DNA from: Streptomyces sp. MMG1121
Lineage (GTDB): Bacteria > Actinomycetota > Actinomycetes > Streptomycetales > Streptomycetaceae
Assembly (NCBI RefSeq): GCF_001280015.1
Contig: NZ_LGDV01000190.1
Coordinates: 62,001 to 126,000, forward strand
Reading direction: 5' to 3'
DNA: 64,000 bases
The notes below the pieces were generated by a model that saw nothing but the letters and a program-made list of their open reading frames with translations, searched no databases and was not told the origin of the DNA. The position numbers and the translations under genes were made by a program. The stretch's first letter is position 1; each line of letters begins with the position of its first letter. Shown piece by piece: positions 15,237 to 24,703 of this stretch.

Positions 15237-17618
15237 GTGGCCGAGGCGGCTGACTTCCAGGCATCCAGTGCCTCCCCTGCCCGCCGCTGGCTGCGGCGCA
15301 CCGGGGCGCTGCTCGCCGGGGCGCCGCTGCTGGCCGGTCTGCTCCAGCTGCCCGCTGCCGCGCCCGCACAGGCCGCCTCCTCGGACACGGTGTCCGTCGC
15401 CCTGGACTCCCTCGCCCCCAACGCCCCCACGGACGGCGACACGCTGACCGTGTCGGGCACGGTGACCAACAACGGCAAGCAGGCCGTCACCCAGGCCCAT
15501 GTGGGCCTGGAGGTGGGGCCCTCGCTGACCACCCGGTCGGCGATCGACAACGTCACCCGGCGCTCCGACGATGTACAGAGCGGCATCGGCACCGAGGTCG
15601 GCGGGAAGTACGTGCAGAAGTTCACCTCGCTGGCCCCGGGCGTCGCCGAGCACTTCAGCATCTCCGTCCCCGTGGACAAGCTCGACCTCGGCGCGGACGG
15701 CGTGTACGAATTCGGGGTCTCCCTGTCCGGCCAGACCTCCGCCCAGCCCTGGGACCAGGTGCTCGGCATCCAGCGGACGTTCCTGCCGTGGCAGCCGTCC
15801 GACGCCGACACCAAGACAAAGACGACGTTCCTGTGGCCGCTGCTCTCCACGGTCCACATGACGGCCAAGACGGGCGCCGGTGAGCTCCAGACGCCGGTGT
15901 TCCTCAACGACGACCTGGCCAAGGAGCTGGCGCCCGGCGGCCGGCTGACACAGATGGTGGACCTGGGCAAGGACCTCGACGTCACCTGGGTGATCGACCC
16001 GGACCTGCTGGCCTCGGTCGACGCGATGGCGACCGGCAACTACCGGCTCCCGGGTGACAACGACACCACCACGCCCGGCCCCAAGGATCATCAGGCGGTC
16101 GCCAAGCAGTGGCTGGCCGACCTGCAGGACGCCGTGGCCGGCAAGGAGGTCGTCGCGCTGCCGTTCGCGGACCCGGACCTGGCGTCCCTCGCGCACAACG
16201 GCACCAGCGTCACCGGCTCGCTCAGCCATCTCAAGGACGCCACCGACGTCGCCGCCACCACCGTCAAGACCGTGCTCCATGTCACACCGAGCACCGACTT
16301 CGCCTGGCCGGTGGAGGGCGCCGTGGATCCGGCGATCATGAAGGTCGCGACCTCCGCGGGAGCCGACCGTGTGATCGCCCGCAGCGACAGCCTCCAAGAG
16401 ACCACCGGGCTGCCGTACACGCCCTCCGCAGCCCGTCCGGTCGGCGGCGGCACCACGGCGGTGGTCGCCGATGCCCGGCTCTCCACGGCCTTCGAGGGCG
16501 ACCTGACCAAGGCGAACTCGACGACGCTGGCGGTGCAAGCGTTCCTGGCGCAGAGCCTTGAGGTCAACGAGCAGACGGACAAGCAGCGCAGCATCGTCGT
16601 CGCCCCGCAGCGCATGCCCACGGCGAGCCAGGCCCAGGCGATGGCGGCGGCGCTGAAGGCGCTCGAAGGCGCGAACTGGTCACAGTCCCAGAACCTCTCC
16701 GCGGCGGCCAAGGACAAGCCCGACCCCGACGCCACCACGCAGATCCCGTCGACGCAGTTCTACCCCTCCTCGCTGCGCAAGCAGGAACTGCCGGCGTCGG
16801 CCTTCGGGCAGATCGCGCGCACCGAGGACAAGCTCGACAACTTCCAGGTGATCCTCACCGACCGCTCCCGGGTCGTCACGCCGTTCGGACGGGCCATAAA
16901 CCGTGAGATGTCCACGTCGTGGCGTGGCAGGAGCGGGGACGCGGACAGCTACCGCGACGGCGTGGAGAGCTGGCTCGACGATCTGGCCGCCCAGGTCAAG
17001 CTGATCCAAAAGTCGGAGACCAAGCTCTCCGGCCGCAGCGCCACCATCCCGGTGACCGTCCAGAACAACCTCGTCCAGCCCGTCGGCCATCTGGTCCTGC
17101 GCCTGACCTCGTCCAATCCGACGCGTCTGAAGATCGGCGGCAAGGCGTACTCCGAGCAGCCGGTCGAGGTCTCCGGCGGGCACAGCCAGTCCGTGAAGTT
17201 CGCCACCTCGGCCAATGCCAACGGCCGGGTCACGGTCGTCGCCCAGCTGTACACCGAGGACGGCCAGCAGTACGGCGACGCCGTCAGCTTCGACGTGAAG
17301 GTCACTGAGGTCACGCCCACCGTGATGCTGGTCATCGGCGGCGGTGTGCTTCTCCTCGTCCTCGCCGGATTCCGGATGTACACCCAGCGCAAGCGCGCGG
17401 CCGCCCGCCAGGCCGAGGATGACGGCCCGGACGGGGCGGGACAGGACACCGACGCCCCCGGGAACCCCGACGCGCCCTCGGATCGTCTCCCGCAGGAACC
17501 GGAGGAATCCGATTCCCCCGCCGGGGCAGACGACCCGCAGCAGCCGAGTGACCCTGCACCGGACACCGCACCGGAAAGCACCGACCCGTCCGGGACGGGT
17601 GAGAGAGTGGACCGTTGA
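15237..17618 (+). CDS. DUF6049 family secreted/membrane-anchored protein
   Basis: 793 residues from the GTG at 15237. There is an N-terminal signal peptide (WLRRTGALLAGAPLLAGLLQLPAAAPAQA, cleavage near residue 46). A large extracellular part follows, beginning with a CARDB-like beta domain (TLTVSGTVTNNGKQAVTQAHVGL). One transmembrane helix (VMLVIGGGVLLLVLAGFRMY, about residues 700-720) precedes a short Asp/Pro-rich cytoplasmic tail. Proteins of this kind sit directly upstream of murJ in actinomycetes, as here (44 bp gap), so a link to the envelope and lipid II export is inferred. No enzymatic motif is evident. The 298 bp upstream (14939-15236) hold the divergent promoters, with no clear gene. 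Confidence 0.8.
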   Translation: MAEAADFQASSASPARRWLRRTGALLAGAPLLAGLLQLPAAAPAQAASSDTVSVALDSLAPNAPTDGDTLTVSGTVTNNGKQAVTQAHVGLEVGPSLTTRSAIDNVTRRSDDVQSGIGTEVGGKYVQKFTSLAPGVAEHFSISVPVDKLDLGADGVYEFGVSLSGQTSAQPWDQVLGIQRTFLPWQPSDADTKTKTTFLWPLLSTVHMTAKTGAGELQTPVFLNDDLAKELAPGGRLTQMVDLGKDLDVTWVIDPDLLASVDAMATGNYRLPGDNDTTTPGPKDHQAVAKQWLADLQDAVAGKEVVALPFADPDLASLAHNGTSVTGSLSHLKDATDVAATTVKTVLHVTPSTDFAWPVEGAVDPAIMKVATSAGADRVIARSDSLQETTGLPYTPSAARPVGGGTTAVVADARLSTAFEGDLTKANSTTLAVQAFLAQSLEVNEQTDKQRSIVVAPQRMPTASQAQAMAAALKALEGANWSQSQNLSAAAKDKPDPDATTQIPSTQFYPSSLRKQELPASAFGQIARTEDKLDNFQVILTDRSRVVTPFGRAINREMSTSWRGRSGDADSYRDGVESWLDDLAAQVKLIQKSETKLSGRSATIPVTVQNNLVQPVGHLVLRLTSSNPTRLKIGGKAYSEQPVEVSGGHSQSVKFATSANANGRVTVVAQLYTEDGQQYGDAVSFDVKVTEVTPTVMLVIGGGVLLLVLAGFRMYTQRKRAAARQAEDDGPDGAGQDTDAPGNPDAPSDRLPQEPEESDSPAGADDPQQPSDPAPDTAPESTDPSGTGERVDR

Positions 17619-17662
17619 GCGATGTCGTGGCCGTGGGCCGGGGACGATGAGGTGGGGTAAGC

Positions 17663-20056
17663 ATGAACGCGCCGTACGACGGTGATCGCGGCCAGGGCGC
17701 GGCCGGCTCGGGCTACCCCGAGACGCCGCCGGAGCCCGGTCAGGTACCGCCGCAGCACGCGGCGGACATGTATCTCCAGGACGCCTACGATCAGGACCCC
17801 TACCGGGCACACGACCTGACCGCCCAGGACCCGGTGGCCGAGGCGCTCTACGACCGTGCCGCACACCCGCCGCCCCCCGCAGGCAACTACGACCCGCAGC
17901 AGCTGTATGCCCCGCCCGCCCAGTCGCCGTACGCGCCCGATCCGCGCGTGTGGGCGCAGACCCCGGCGCCGGAGCCGGAGGGCGCCGCGCAGTACATGCC
18001 GTACGGTGACGATCCACGCACGACCCAGTTCGTGGGCGTGGACGACCTGGTCACGCACTCCGGCGAGGAGTACCAGGAGCCGGACGCCTTCGCGCACCTC
18101 TTCAAGGACCAGCAGCAGGGCGGCGGGCACGCGCCCGCGGATCCCCCGTCCTTTCCCGGGCCGGCCGCCGCGCCGGGCACCGGGTACGGTCCGGCCGGCC
18201 AGTACCCGCAGGCACCCGGTCAGTACCCGCAGGCGTATGGCCAGGGCTCGCAGCAGGCCGCCCCGTACACCGGGGCCGGCTATCCGGCCGGGCCGGGGAG
18301 CCCGGGGCCGTCCCCGGTGCCCGGGTCGGCCGTGGCGTCGGGTCCCACCGGGCCGTACGGCGCCGCGGAGCCCGAGGCCGCCCCCGCTGCTGCCCCCGCC
18401 GCTCCGGCCGCGCCCGCGAAGAAGGGCGGCAAGGCCTCCGGGCTGCTGAAGTCCAGCGCGGTGATGGCGGCGGGCACGATGGTCTCCCGTCTCACCGGCT
18501 TCGTCCGCTCCGCGCTGATCGTCTCGGCGCTCGGACTCGGCTTCCTCGGCGACTCCTTCCAGGTCGCCTACCAGCTGCCGACGATGATCTACATTCTCAC
18601 CGTCGGCGGCGGCCTCAACTCCGTCTTCGTGCCGCAGCTGGTGCGGGCCATGAAGGAGGACGACGACGGCGGCGAGGCCTTCGCCAACCGGCTGCTGACC
18701 CTGGTGATGGTGGCGCTGGCCGTGCTGACCGGTCTCGCGATGTTCGCGGCACCACTGCTGGTGCGCATGCTGTCCAACCCGGTCGCCACCAATCCGGCGG
18801 CCAACGATGTGGCGGTCACCTTCACCCGGTACTTCCTGCCCTCGATCTTCTTCATGGGCGTCCATGTGGTGATGGGTCAGATCCTCAACGCGCGCGGGAA
18901 GTTCGGCGCGATGATGTGGACCCCGGTGCTGAACAACATCGTCATCATCGTGACGCTCGGCACGTTCATCTGGGTCTACGGCACCGCCGCCGACTCTCAC
19001 ATGACGGTCACGAACATCCCGGCGGAGGGGCAGCGCCTGCTCGGGGTCGGTGTGCTGCTCGGTCTGGTCGTCCAGGCGCTGGCGATGATCCCGTATCTGC
19101 GCGAGACGGGCTTCAGGATCCGGCTGCGGTTCGACTGGAGGGGCCACGGCCTCGGCAAGGCCGCCATGCTCGCCAAGTGGACCGTCCTGTTCGTCCTGGC
19201 CAACCAGGCCGGCGCCATGATCGTCACCCAGCTGTCCACGGCGGCCGGCAAGGACTCCGCCGTCGCCGGCACCGGCTTCGCCGCCTATGCCAACGCCCAG
19301 CTGATCTGGGGACTGCCGCAGGCCATCATCACGGTGTCCCTGATGGCCGCCCTGCTGCCGCGCATCTCGCGCTCGGCCGCCGAGGGTGACGTGGGCGCGG
19401 TCCGCGACGACATCTCCCAGGGCCTGCGGACCACCGCTGTCGCCATCGTCCCGATCGCCTTCGGCTTCCTCGCGCTCGGCATCCCGATGTGCACGCTGAT
19501 CTTCGGCTCCTCGGGCACCGGCGAGGCCACCAACATGGGCTACATGCTGATGGCCTTCGGCCTCGGCCTGATCCCGTACTCGGTGCAGTACGTCGTCCTG
19601 CGCGCCTTCTACGCCTACGAGGACACCCGCACCCCCTTCTACAACACCGTCATCGTCGCCGTCGTCAACGCGGGCGCCTCGGCTCTGTGCTACTTCGTGC
19701 TGCCCGCCCGCTGGGCGGTCGCCGGCATGGCCGCCGCATACGGCCTCGCCTACGCCATCGGTGTGGGCGTCGCCTGGCGGCGGCTGCGCAAGCGGCTGGG
19801 CGGCGACCTGGACGGTGTCCGGGTGCTGCGGACGTACGCGCGGCTGTGCATCGCCTCGGTCCCCGCGGCCCTGCTCAGCGGCGCGGCCTGCTACGGCATC
19901 GGGCACACCCTCGGCCAGGGCGTCGTCGGCTCCTTCGCCGCGCTGCTCGCCGGTGGTGCCCTTCTGCTCGGCGTCTTCTTCGTCGCCGCCCGCCGGATGC
20001 GGATCGACGAACTCAACTCGCTCGTGGGAATGGTGCGCGGACGACTGGGACGCTGA
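17663..20056 (+). CDS. murJ: Lipid II flippase MurJ with long disordered N-terminal extension
   Basis: 797 residues with the RBS gaggtgggg before the ATG. Residues 1-260 are Pro/Gln/Gly/Tyr-rich and disordered (repeated QYPQAPGQYPQA). The MurJ/MviN core starts near 263 (SSAVMAAGTMVSRLTGFVRSALIV) and has about 14 membrane helices, with GDSFQVAYQLPTMIYILTVGGGLNSVFVPQLVRA, a MurJ signature. MurJ flips lipid II across the membrane for wall synthesis. In Mycobacterium tuberculosis the orthologue MviN carries a pseudokinase and an extracellular domain on the same chain; here those parts are encoded by the next gene. Confidence 0.93.
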   Translation: MNAPYDGDRGQGAAGSGYPETPPEPGQVPPQHAADMYLQDAYDQDPYRAHDLTAQDPVAEALYDRAAHPPPPAGNYDPQQLYAPPAQSPYAPDPRVWAQTPAPEPEGAAQYMPYGDDPRTTQFVGVDDLVTHSGEEYQEPDAFAHLFKDQQQGGGHAPADPPSFPGPAAAPGTGYGPAGQYPQAPGQYPQAYGQGSQQAAPYTGAGYPAGPGSPGPSPVPGSAVASGPTGPYGAAEPEAAPAAAPAAPAAPAKKGGKASGLLKSSAVMAAGTMVSRLTGFVRSALIVSALGLGFLGDSFQVAYQLPTMIYILTVGGGLNSVFVPQLVRAMKEDDDGGEAFANRLLTLVMVALAVLTGLAMFAAPLLVRMLSNPVATNPAANDVAVTFTRYFLPSIFFMGVHVVMGQILNARGKFGAMMWTPVLNNIVIIVTLGTFIWVYGTAADSHMTVTNIPAEGQRLLGVGVLLGLVVQALAMIPYLRETGFRIRLRFDWRGHGLGKAAMLAKWTVLFVLANQAGAMIVTQLSTAAGKDSAVAGTGFAAYANAQLIWGLPQAIITVSLMAALLPRISRSAAEGDVGAVRDDISQGLRTTAVAIVPIAFGFLALGIPMCTLIFGSSGTGEATNMGYMLMAFGLGLIPYSVQYVVLRAFYAYEDTRTPFYNTVIVAVVNAGASALCYFVLPARWAVAGMAAAYGLAYAIGVGVAWRRLRKRLGGDLDGVRVLRTYARLCIASVPAALLSGAACYGIGHTLGQGVVGSFAALLAGGALLLGVFFVAARRMRIDELNSLVGMVRGRLGR

Positions 20057-20174
20057 GGCGGGGGTAGGCGCACAACCTTCGTCCGCTGCCGTGTGTCGTG
20101 CATAGCAGCGGACTGTGGGCACAATTGGTTTCGGCGTCGGACAGCATGCAACAGATGGGGAGGCAGGGACGACG

Positions 20175-21896
20175 GTGGCGGAACGGAGCACGGCTGCCGT
20201 CGACGTGGCAGACAACAGCGGTGAGCAGCCGCTGACCGCCAAGGCGGAGCAGTCCACGGCCGACGGGGTGGCCAAGAACCCGGAGCGGGACACGGACAGC
20301 GACGAGGCACAGGGGAGCAGCGGAATCGACGGTGCCGGAGAGAAGACGTCGCCTCCAGAACTGCACAGCGGTCACAAGCTCGCCAGACGCTACCGCCTGG
20401 AGGAGTGCGTCACCCGTCTGGACGGATTCAGCAGTTGGCGTGCGGTCGACGAGAAACTCCGTCGTGCCGTCGGCGTCCACACCCTGCCCGCGGACCATAC
20501 GCGGGCCCGTTCCGTCCTGGCCGCTGCCCGTTCCTCCGCGCTGCTCGGCGACCCGCGCTTCGTGCAGGTTCTGGACGCCGTCGAGGAGAACGACCTCGTC
20601 TACGTCGTGCACGAGTGGCTTCCCGACGCCACCGAGCTGACCGCGCTGCTCGCTGCCGGACCGCTGGAGCCGCACGACGCCTACCAGATGGTCAGTCAGG
20701 TCGCCGCCGCCATGGCCGCCGCGCATCGCGAGGGGCTCGCCCATCTGCGGCTGAACCCGAACGCCGTGCTGCGCGCCTCGACCGGCCAGTGGCGCATCCG
20801 CGGCCTCGCCGTGAACGCAGCGCTGCGCGGCATCAGCACCGACACCCCGCAGCGCGCGGACACCGAGGCGATCGGCGCCCTGCTGTACGCGGCGCTGACC
20901 CAGCGCTGGCCGTACGAGAGCGACGCGTACGGCCTCTCCGGTCTGCCCAAGGGCGTCGGCCTCATCGCGCCCGACCAGGTGCGCGCAGGTATCCACCGGG
21001 GCCTGTCCGAACTGGCCATGCGCGCGCTCGCCAACGACGGGGCCACCGCGTCCCGGCACGAGGCCGCGTGCACCACGCCGGAGGAGCTGGTGAAGGCGAT
21101 CGGCGAGATGCCTCGCATCCGCCCGCCGGAGCCGGCGTTCACGGCCCCGCCGGAGTACCAGCGCACGACCTACCAGCAGGGCACGTACGGCCGCCCGGCG
21201 CCGCACCCCGGCGCCCCCCAGCCGATCGTGTCCCCGCCGCCCCCGCTGCAGAGCCGCACCGGCAAGGCCCTGAAGTGGGCCGTGTCGGCCCTTCTCATCG
21301 CGGCCCTCGGTCTGGGCAGCTGGCAGTTGGCGGACGCCCTGATGGACCAGGGGGGCAAGTCCGACGACACCAACAAGAGCCAGCAGACGGACGACGGGGA
21401 CAAGGGTGCCTCGAAGTCCAAGCCGGTGCCGATAAAGATTCAGAACGCCCAGGAGTACATCGCCAAGGGCGACCCCCAGCGTCCCGGTGACGTCCCCAAG
21501 ACCTATGACGGCAACACCTCCACGTACTGGCGGACCAGGAGCTTCAACGAAGGCCCGCCCATCGCCCCGTTCAAGCCGGGCGTGGGTATCGTCTACGACC
21601 TCGGCTCGGCCAAGAAGCTCAGCACGGCCACCATCGACATGCGCTACATGGGCGACCACACGACGGTCGAGCTGTACGCGGCCGACTCACTGACGCCGGC
21701 CTCGATGGACTCGATGGAGCAGATCGGCAAGGTCACCACCACGGACAAGACCGCTGACGTGAAGGTCACCAAGTCGGTGAAGACGCGCTACGTCCTCGTC
21801 TGGCTGACGGCCGTGCCGTACTCGGGGTATGACTCCACTCTGTACTCGGACGCCGGCTACAAGCAGGCGATCGGCGAAGTGCAGTTCACGGGCTGA
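20175..21896 (+). CDS. Membrane pseudokinase with extracellular discoidin-like domain (MurJ-associated)
   Basis: 573 residues from the GTG at 20175 (RBS-like ggggagg/aggga upstream); an ATG 20 codons earlier is an alternative start. Residues 1-65 are low complexity. Residues 70-305 have the protein-kinase fold order, but catalytic residues are missing. The beta-3 lysine position reads VGVHTL, HRDxxxxN reads HLRLNPN, and DFG is replaced by RGLAVN. One membrane helix follows (WAVSALLIAALGLGSWQLA, about 367-387), then a C-terminal F5/8-type-C-like beta domain (about 418-573) with YDGNTSTYWRT. This layout matches the C-terminal half of mycobacterial MviN, where the pseudokinase is phosphorylated and recruits an FHA protein. 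Regulation of MurJ is therefore inferred. Confidence 0.82.
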   Translation: MAERSTAAVDVADNSGEQPLTAKAEQSTADGVAKNPERDTDSDEAQGSSGIDGAGEKTSPPELHSGHKLARRYRLEECVTRLDGFSSWRAVDEKLRRAVGVHTLPADHTRARSVLAAARSSALLGDPRFVQVLDAVEENDLVYVVHEWLPDATELTALLAAGPLEPHDAYQMVSQVAAAMAAAHREGLAHLRLNPNAVLRASTGQWRIRGLAVNAALRGISTDTPQRADTEAIGALLYAALTQRWPYESDAYGLSGLPKGVGLIAPDQVRAGIHRGLSELAMRALANDGATASRHEAACTTPEELVKAIGEMPRIRPPEPAFTAPPEYQRTTYQQGTYGRPAPHPGAPQPIVSPPPPLQSRTGKALKWAVSALLIAALGLGSWQLADALMDQGGKSDDTNKSQQTDDGDKGASKSKPVPIKIQNAQEYIAKGDPQRPGDVPKTYDGNTSTYWRTRSFNEGPPIAPFKPGVGIVYDLGSAKKLSTATIDMRYMGDHTTVELYAADSLTPASMDSMEQIGKVTTTDKTADVKVTKSVKTRYVLVWLTAVPYSGYDSTLYSDAGYKQAIGEVQFTG

Positions 21897-21922
21897 CGTC
21901 TCACCCGGACCGGAGGGGGCAG

Positions 21923-22645
21923 ATGACGGAGGGCGCCGGATACGACGGGGTGGGCGACAAGGACCTGCTCGCCCGCCACGTGAAAGGCGACCCCGAGGCC
22001 TTCGGCGAGATCGTGCGGCGGCATCGGGATCGGCTCTGGGCAGTCGCGCTGCGGACGCTGGGGGACCGTGAGGAGGCCGCCGACGCGGTCCAGGACGCCT
22101 TGGTGTCGGCCTACCGGGCTGCCCATACCTTTCGGGGGCAGTCGGCTGTCACGACGTGGCTGCACCGGATCACGGTGAACGCCTGCCTGGACCGTGCCCG
22201 CAAGGCCGCCTCCCGGAAGACCGCTCCGGTCGACGACACCGAGCGGCTGGAGCAGCTGCTGGAGCCGCACGAGTCGGCCTCGGCTCCGGCCGAGCGCAAC
22301 GATGTGCACCGCCAGCTGCTCGAAGCGCTCGGCACCCTCCCGCACGATCAGCGCGCGGCTCTGGTCCTGGTGGACATGCAGGGATATCCCGTGGCCGAGG
22401 CGGCCCGGATCCTCGACGTGCCGACGGGCACGGTGAAGAGCCGGTGCGCCCGGGGCAGAGCGAGGCTCCTGCCACTGCTCACTCATCTACGACCCGAGGG
22501 CGGGGGCGGAAAAGAACCCGGGCCGGGACGGAACCGGCTGCAGGGGACATCCGTCCCACCGGCAACGGGGACTCCGAGCGAGAGCCCCACGAACACGGGA
22601 CCGAGCGATTCAGCCGTAGTGAAGGGCGGAGGTGGGCGAGCGTGA
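21923..22645 (+). CDS. sigM: ECF sigma factor SigM
   Basis: 240 residues, ATG after gaccggagggggcag. Sigma region 2 spans about residues 18-90 (FGEIVRRHRDRLWAVALRTLGDREEAADAVQDALVSAYR ... TTWLHRITVNACLDRARKA). Region 4 spans about 132-185 (ALGTLPHDQRAALVLVDMQGYPVAEAARILDVPTGTVKSRCARGRARL). A Pro/Gly/Ser-rich tail follows. The gene overlaps the anti-sigma gene by 4 bp (GTGA), so the pair is translationally coupled. The order murJ-sigM-antisigma-trxB-trxA is the same as in mycobacteria, on which the name rests. It acts on envelope- or stress-related promoters in that family. Confidence 0.93.
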   Translation: MTEGAGYDGVGDKDLLARHVKGDPEAFGEIVRRHRDRLWAVALRTLGDREEAADAVQDALVSAYRAAHTFRGQSAVTTWLHRITVNACLDRARKAASRKTAPVDDTERLEQLLEPHESASAPAERNDVHRQLLEALGTLPHDQRAALVLVDMQGYPVAEAARILDVPTGTVKSRCARGRARLLPLLTHLRPEGGGGKEPGPGRNRLQGTSVPPATGTPSESPTNTGPSDSAVVKGGGGRA

Positions 22646-23532
22646 CTTCCACGACCGACACGGCCGGGCACCCGGACGTCGAGGAGATCTCCGACCTCAC
22701 CGAAGGCCTTCTTCCTCTGCATCGCAGCAAGGACATACGGCGCCACCTGGAGGGGTGCGAGCCGTGTGCGGACGTCCATGCCTCGCTGGAGGAGATCCGC
22801 GGTCTACTGGGGTCCATGCCGGAAGCGGAGCCCATGCCGGCCGACGTGGCCGCCCGTCTCGATGCCGCCCTCGCCACCGAGGCACTCCGCAGCGCCTCCC
22901 CCGGGGAGAACACCGAGGGGCATGTTTCACGTGAAACATCGACCCCGGCCGATCGCCCTGCCGGACGCCCGCAAGCGACGACCGGTCCCGGACGGAAGAA
23001 GAGCGGGCGCGGTCGGCGCCGCCGGACCATCGTGCTGGGAACGGTACTCACCGCCGCCGTCCTGGGAGCCGGAACACTGGTACTCCAGGCGCTCACCGGC
23101 GGTGGCACCACCACGACGGCTCATAACACGCCGAGCCCGTCCGTCAGTGCCTTCTCCGACGCCAGTGTCCAGAACCAGGTGCACGATCTGCTCGCCTCGA
23201 AGAAGACTCCGCAGCGGGGCCACGACAGTCAGCGTCCACGCTCCGGGGTCACCGACGACCAGGACACCCCCAAGGGCACCGAGAGCGCGAACACGTTGCT
23301 CCAGACGGCCATCCCCGTCCCCGACTGTGTCCGGCGGGCGATCCCGCGGAGCGATCAGGCCCTGGCGGCGAAGACCGGCATCTACGGCGGGAAGAGCGCC
23401 TACCTGGTCGTCCTGCCGGACCCCGACGACGGCTCACGCGTCACGGCCTACGTCGTCGACGCCGCCTGCATCAGTCAGCAGCCCGGCACCGCCGGCACCG
23501 TGCTCCTGAAGCAGGCTTTCGCCCGGTCTTGA
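22642..23532 (+). CDS. rsmA: Anti-sigma-M factor, membrane-anchored
   Basis: 296 residues from the GTG at 22642, overlapping the sigM stop. The N-terminal part has the zinc-anti-sigma (ZAS) motif IRRHLEGCEPC (H-x3-C-x2-C, about residues 34-46). One membrane helix follows (TIVLGTVLTAAVLGAGTLVL, about 132-151), then an extracytoplasmic region of 140 residues with two cysteines (PVPDCV, DAACIS). The S. coelicolor SigM anti-sigma factor RsmA is reported to carry an iron-sulfur cluster, and this is presumably its orthologue. A parS site inside the gene encodes residues HVSRET in the linker between the ZAS domain and the membrane helix. Confidence 0.88.
   Translation: MTSTTDTAGHPDVEEISDLTEGLLPLHRSKDIRRHLEGCEPCADVHASLEEIRGLLGSMPEAEPMPADVAARLDAALATEALRSASPGENTEGHVSRETSTPADRPAGRPQATTGPGRKKSGRGRRRRTIVLGTVLTAAVLGAGTLVLQALTGGGTTTTAHNTPSPSVSAFSDASVQNQVHDLLASKKTPQRGHDSQRPRSGVTDDQDTPKGTESANTLLQTAIPVPDCVRRAIPRSDQALAAKTGIYGGKSAYLVVLPDPDDGSRVTAYVVDAACISQQPGTAGTVLLKQAFARS
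22922..22939. other. parS: parS centromere site 5, inside the anti-sigma gene
   Basis: Exact GTTTCACGTGAAAC at 22924-22937, in an 18-bp palindrome (22922-22939). It is read in frame as HVSRET in the anti-sigma factor linker. Confidence 0.95.
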
Positions 23533-23591
23533 GTCTGCTGGAACGGTCCGTCAGCCACCCCCACCCGGTATGCGTGTGCCCGGACACACTG

Positions 23592-23617
23592 GGAATGCGC
23601 GCCCCGTAGGATCCGTT
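23592..23617 (+). promoter_or_regulatory. SigR-type (thiol-oxidative stress) promoter of trxBA
   Basis: GGAAT at 23592-23596 and GTT at 23615-23617 with exactly 18 bases between them, the published consensus of Streptomyces SigR promoters (GGAAT-N18-GTT). It lies 72 bp before the trxB start. trxBA of S. coelicolor is a known SigR target, which supports the call. Transcription would start shortly after 23620. Confidence 0.85.
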
Positions 23618-23688
23618 GGGTGGGGTGAGAGTTCTGAAAGGTACTCCCACCGGTCGACTGACGCAGACCAGAGACGAGGAATATAGCC

Positions 23689-24657
23689 GTGAGCGATGTC
23701 CGTAACGTGATCATCATCGGCTCCGGGCCCGCAGGCTACACGGCGGCGCTCTACACCGCGCGTGCATCGCTGAAGCCCCTGGTGTTCGAGGGGGCCGTCA
23801 CCGCTGGTGGCGCGCTGATGAACACCACCGAGGTGGAGAACTTCCCGGGCTTCCGCGACGGCATCATGGGCCCCGAGCTCATGGACAACATGCGGGCGCA
23901 GGCCGAGCGCTTCGGCGCCGAGCTCATCCCCGACGACATCGTCTCCGTCGACCTGACCGGTGAGATCAAGACCGTCACCGACACGGCGGGCACGGTGCAC
24001 CAGGCGAAGGCCGTCATCGTCACCACCGGCTCCCAGCACCGCAAGCTCGGCTTGCCGAACGAGGACGCCCTTTCCGGCCGCGGTGTCTCCTGGTGCGCCA
24101 CCTGCGACGGGTTCTTCTTCAAGGACCAGGACATCGCCGTGATCGGTGGCGGCGACACCGCGATGGAGGAGGCCACCTTCCTCTCGCGCTTCGCCAAGTC
24201 CGTGACGATCGTCCACCGCCGGGACAGCCTGCGCGCCTCCAAGGCGATGCAGGAACGCGCCTTCAACGACCCGAAGATCAAGTTCGTCTGGGACAGCGAG
24301 ATCGCCGAGGTCCAGGGCGAGCAGAAGCTCTCCGGTCTGAAGCTGCGCAACGTCAAGACCGGCGAGCTGTCCGAGCTGCCCGTGACGGGTCTGTTCATCG
24401 CGATCGGCCACGACCCGCGCACCGAGCTGTTCAAGGGTCAGCTGGACCTGGACGAGGAGGGCTACCTGAAGGTCGCCTCGCCGTCCACCCGTACCAACCT
24501 CACCGGTGTCTTCGCCGCCGGTGACGTGGTCGACCACACCTACCGCCAGGCCATCACCGCGGCAGGTACCGGCTGCTCCGCCGCCCTGGACGCCGAGCGC
24601 TTCCTGTCCGCGCTCGCGGACGAGGACAAGGCCGAAGCCGAGAAGACCACTGCCTGA
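23689..24657 (+). CDS. trxB: Thioredoxin-disulfide reductase
   Basis: 322 residues, GTG start after acgaggaatatagcc. It has an FAD-binding motif at the N-terminus ([20 protein letters not shown]), the redox-active CxxC as WCATCDGFF (Cys near 136 and 139), the NADPH-binding motif [12 protein letters not shown], and the FAD end motif [25 protein letters not shown]. It transfers electrons from NADPH to thioredoxin in the cytoplasm. A SigR promoter precedes it. trxA follows after 46 bp in the same operon. Confidence 0.97.
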   Translation: MSDVRNVIIIGSGPAGYTAALYTARASLKPLVFEGAVTAGGALMNTTEVENFPGFRDGIMGPELMDNMRAQAERFGAELIPDDIVSVDLTGEIKTVTDTAGTVHQAKAVIVTTGSQHRKLGLPNEDALSGRGVSWCATCDGFFFKDQDIAVIGGGDTAMEEATFLSRFAKSVTIVHRRDSLRASKAMQERAFNDPKIKFVWDSEIAEVQGEQKLSGLKLRNVKTGELSELPVTGLFIAIGHDPRTELFKGQLDLDEEGYLKVASPSTRTNLTGVFAAGDVVDHTYRQAITAAGTGCSAALDAERFLSALADEDKAEAEKTTA

Positions 24658-24703
24658 CCATCCCCCCTCCGCCCCACCACACGATCAAGCAAAGGAGCCT
24701 GCC

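Noticed and set aside
15058..15447. Open frame beginning MQALLLRRTEALPSILD upstream of the DUF6049 gene
   Set aside because: Its second half is a frame-shifted reading of the DUF6049 signal peptide region, and there is no RBS.
16949..20293. Minus-strand open frame of 1114 codons opposite DUF6049, murJ and the pseudokinase gene
   Set aside because: It is a shadow frame of GC-rich codons; composition is His/Arg/Gly-rich with no domain, and three well-supported genes lie on the other strand.
21979..21995. parS-like cacgtgaaag inside sigM
   Set aside because: Only one half of the palindrome matches, so it is not a ParB site by sequence.
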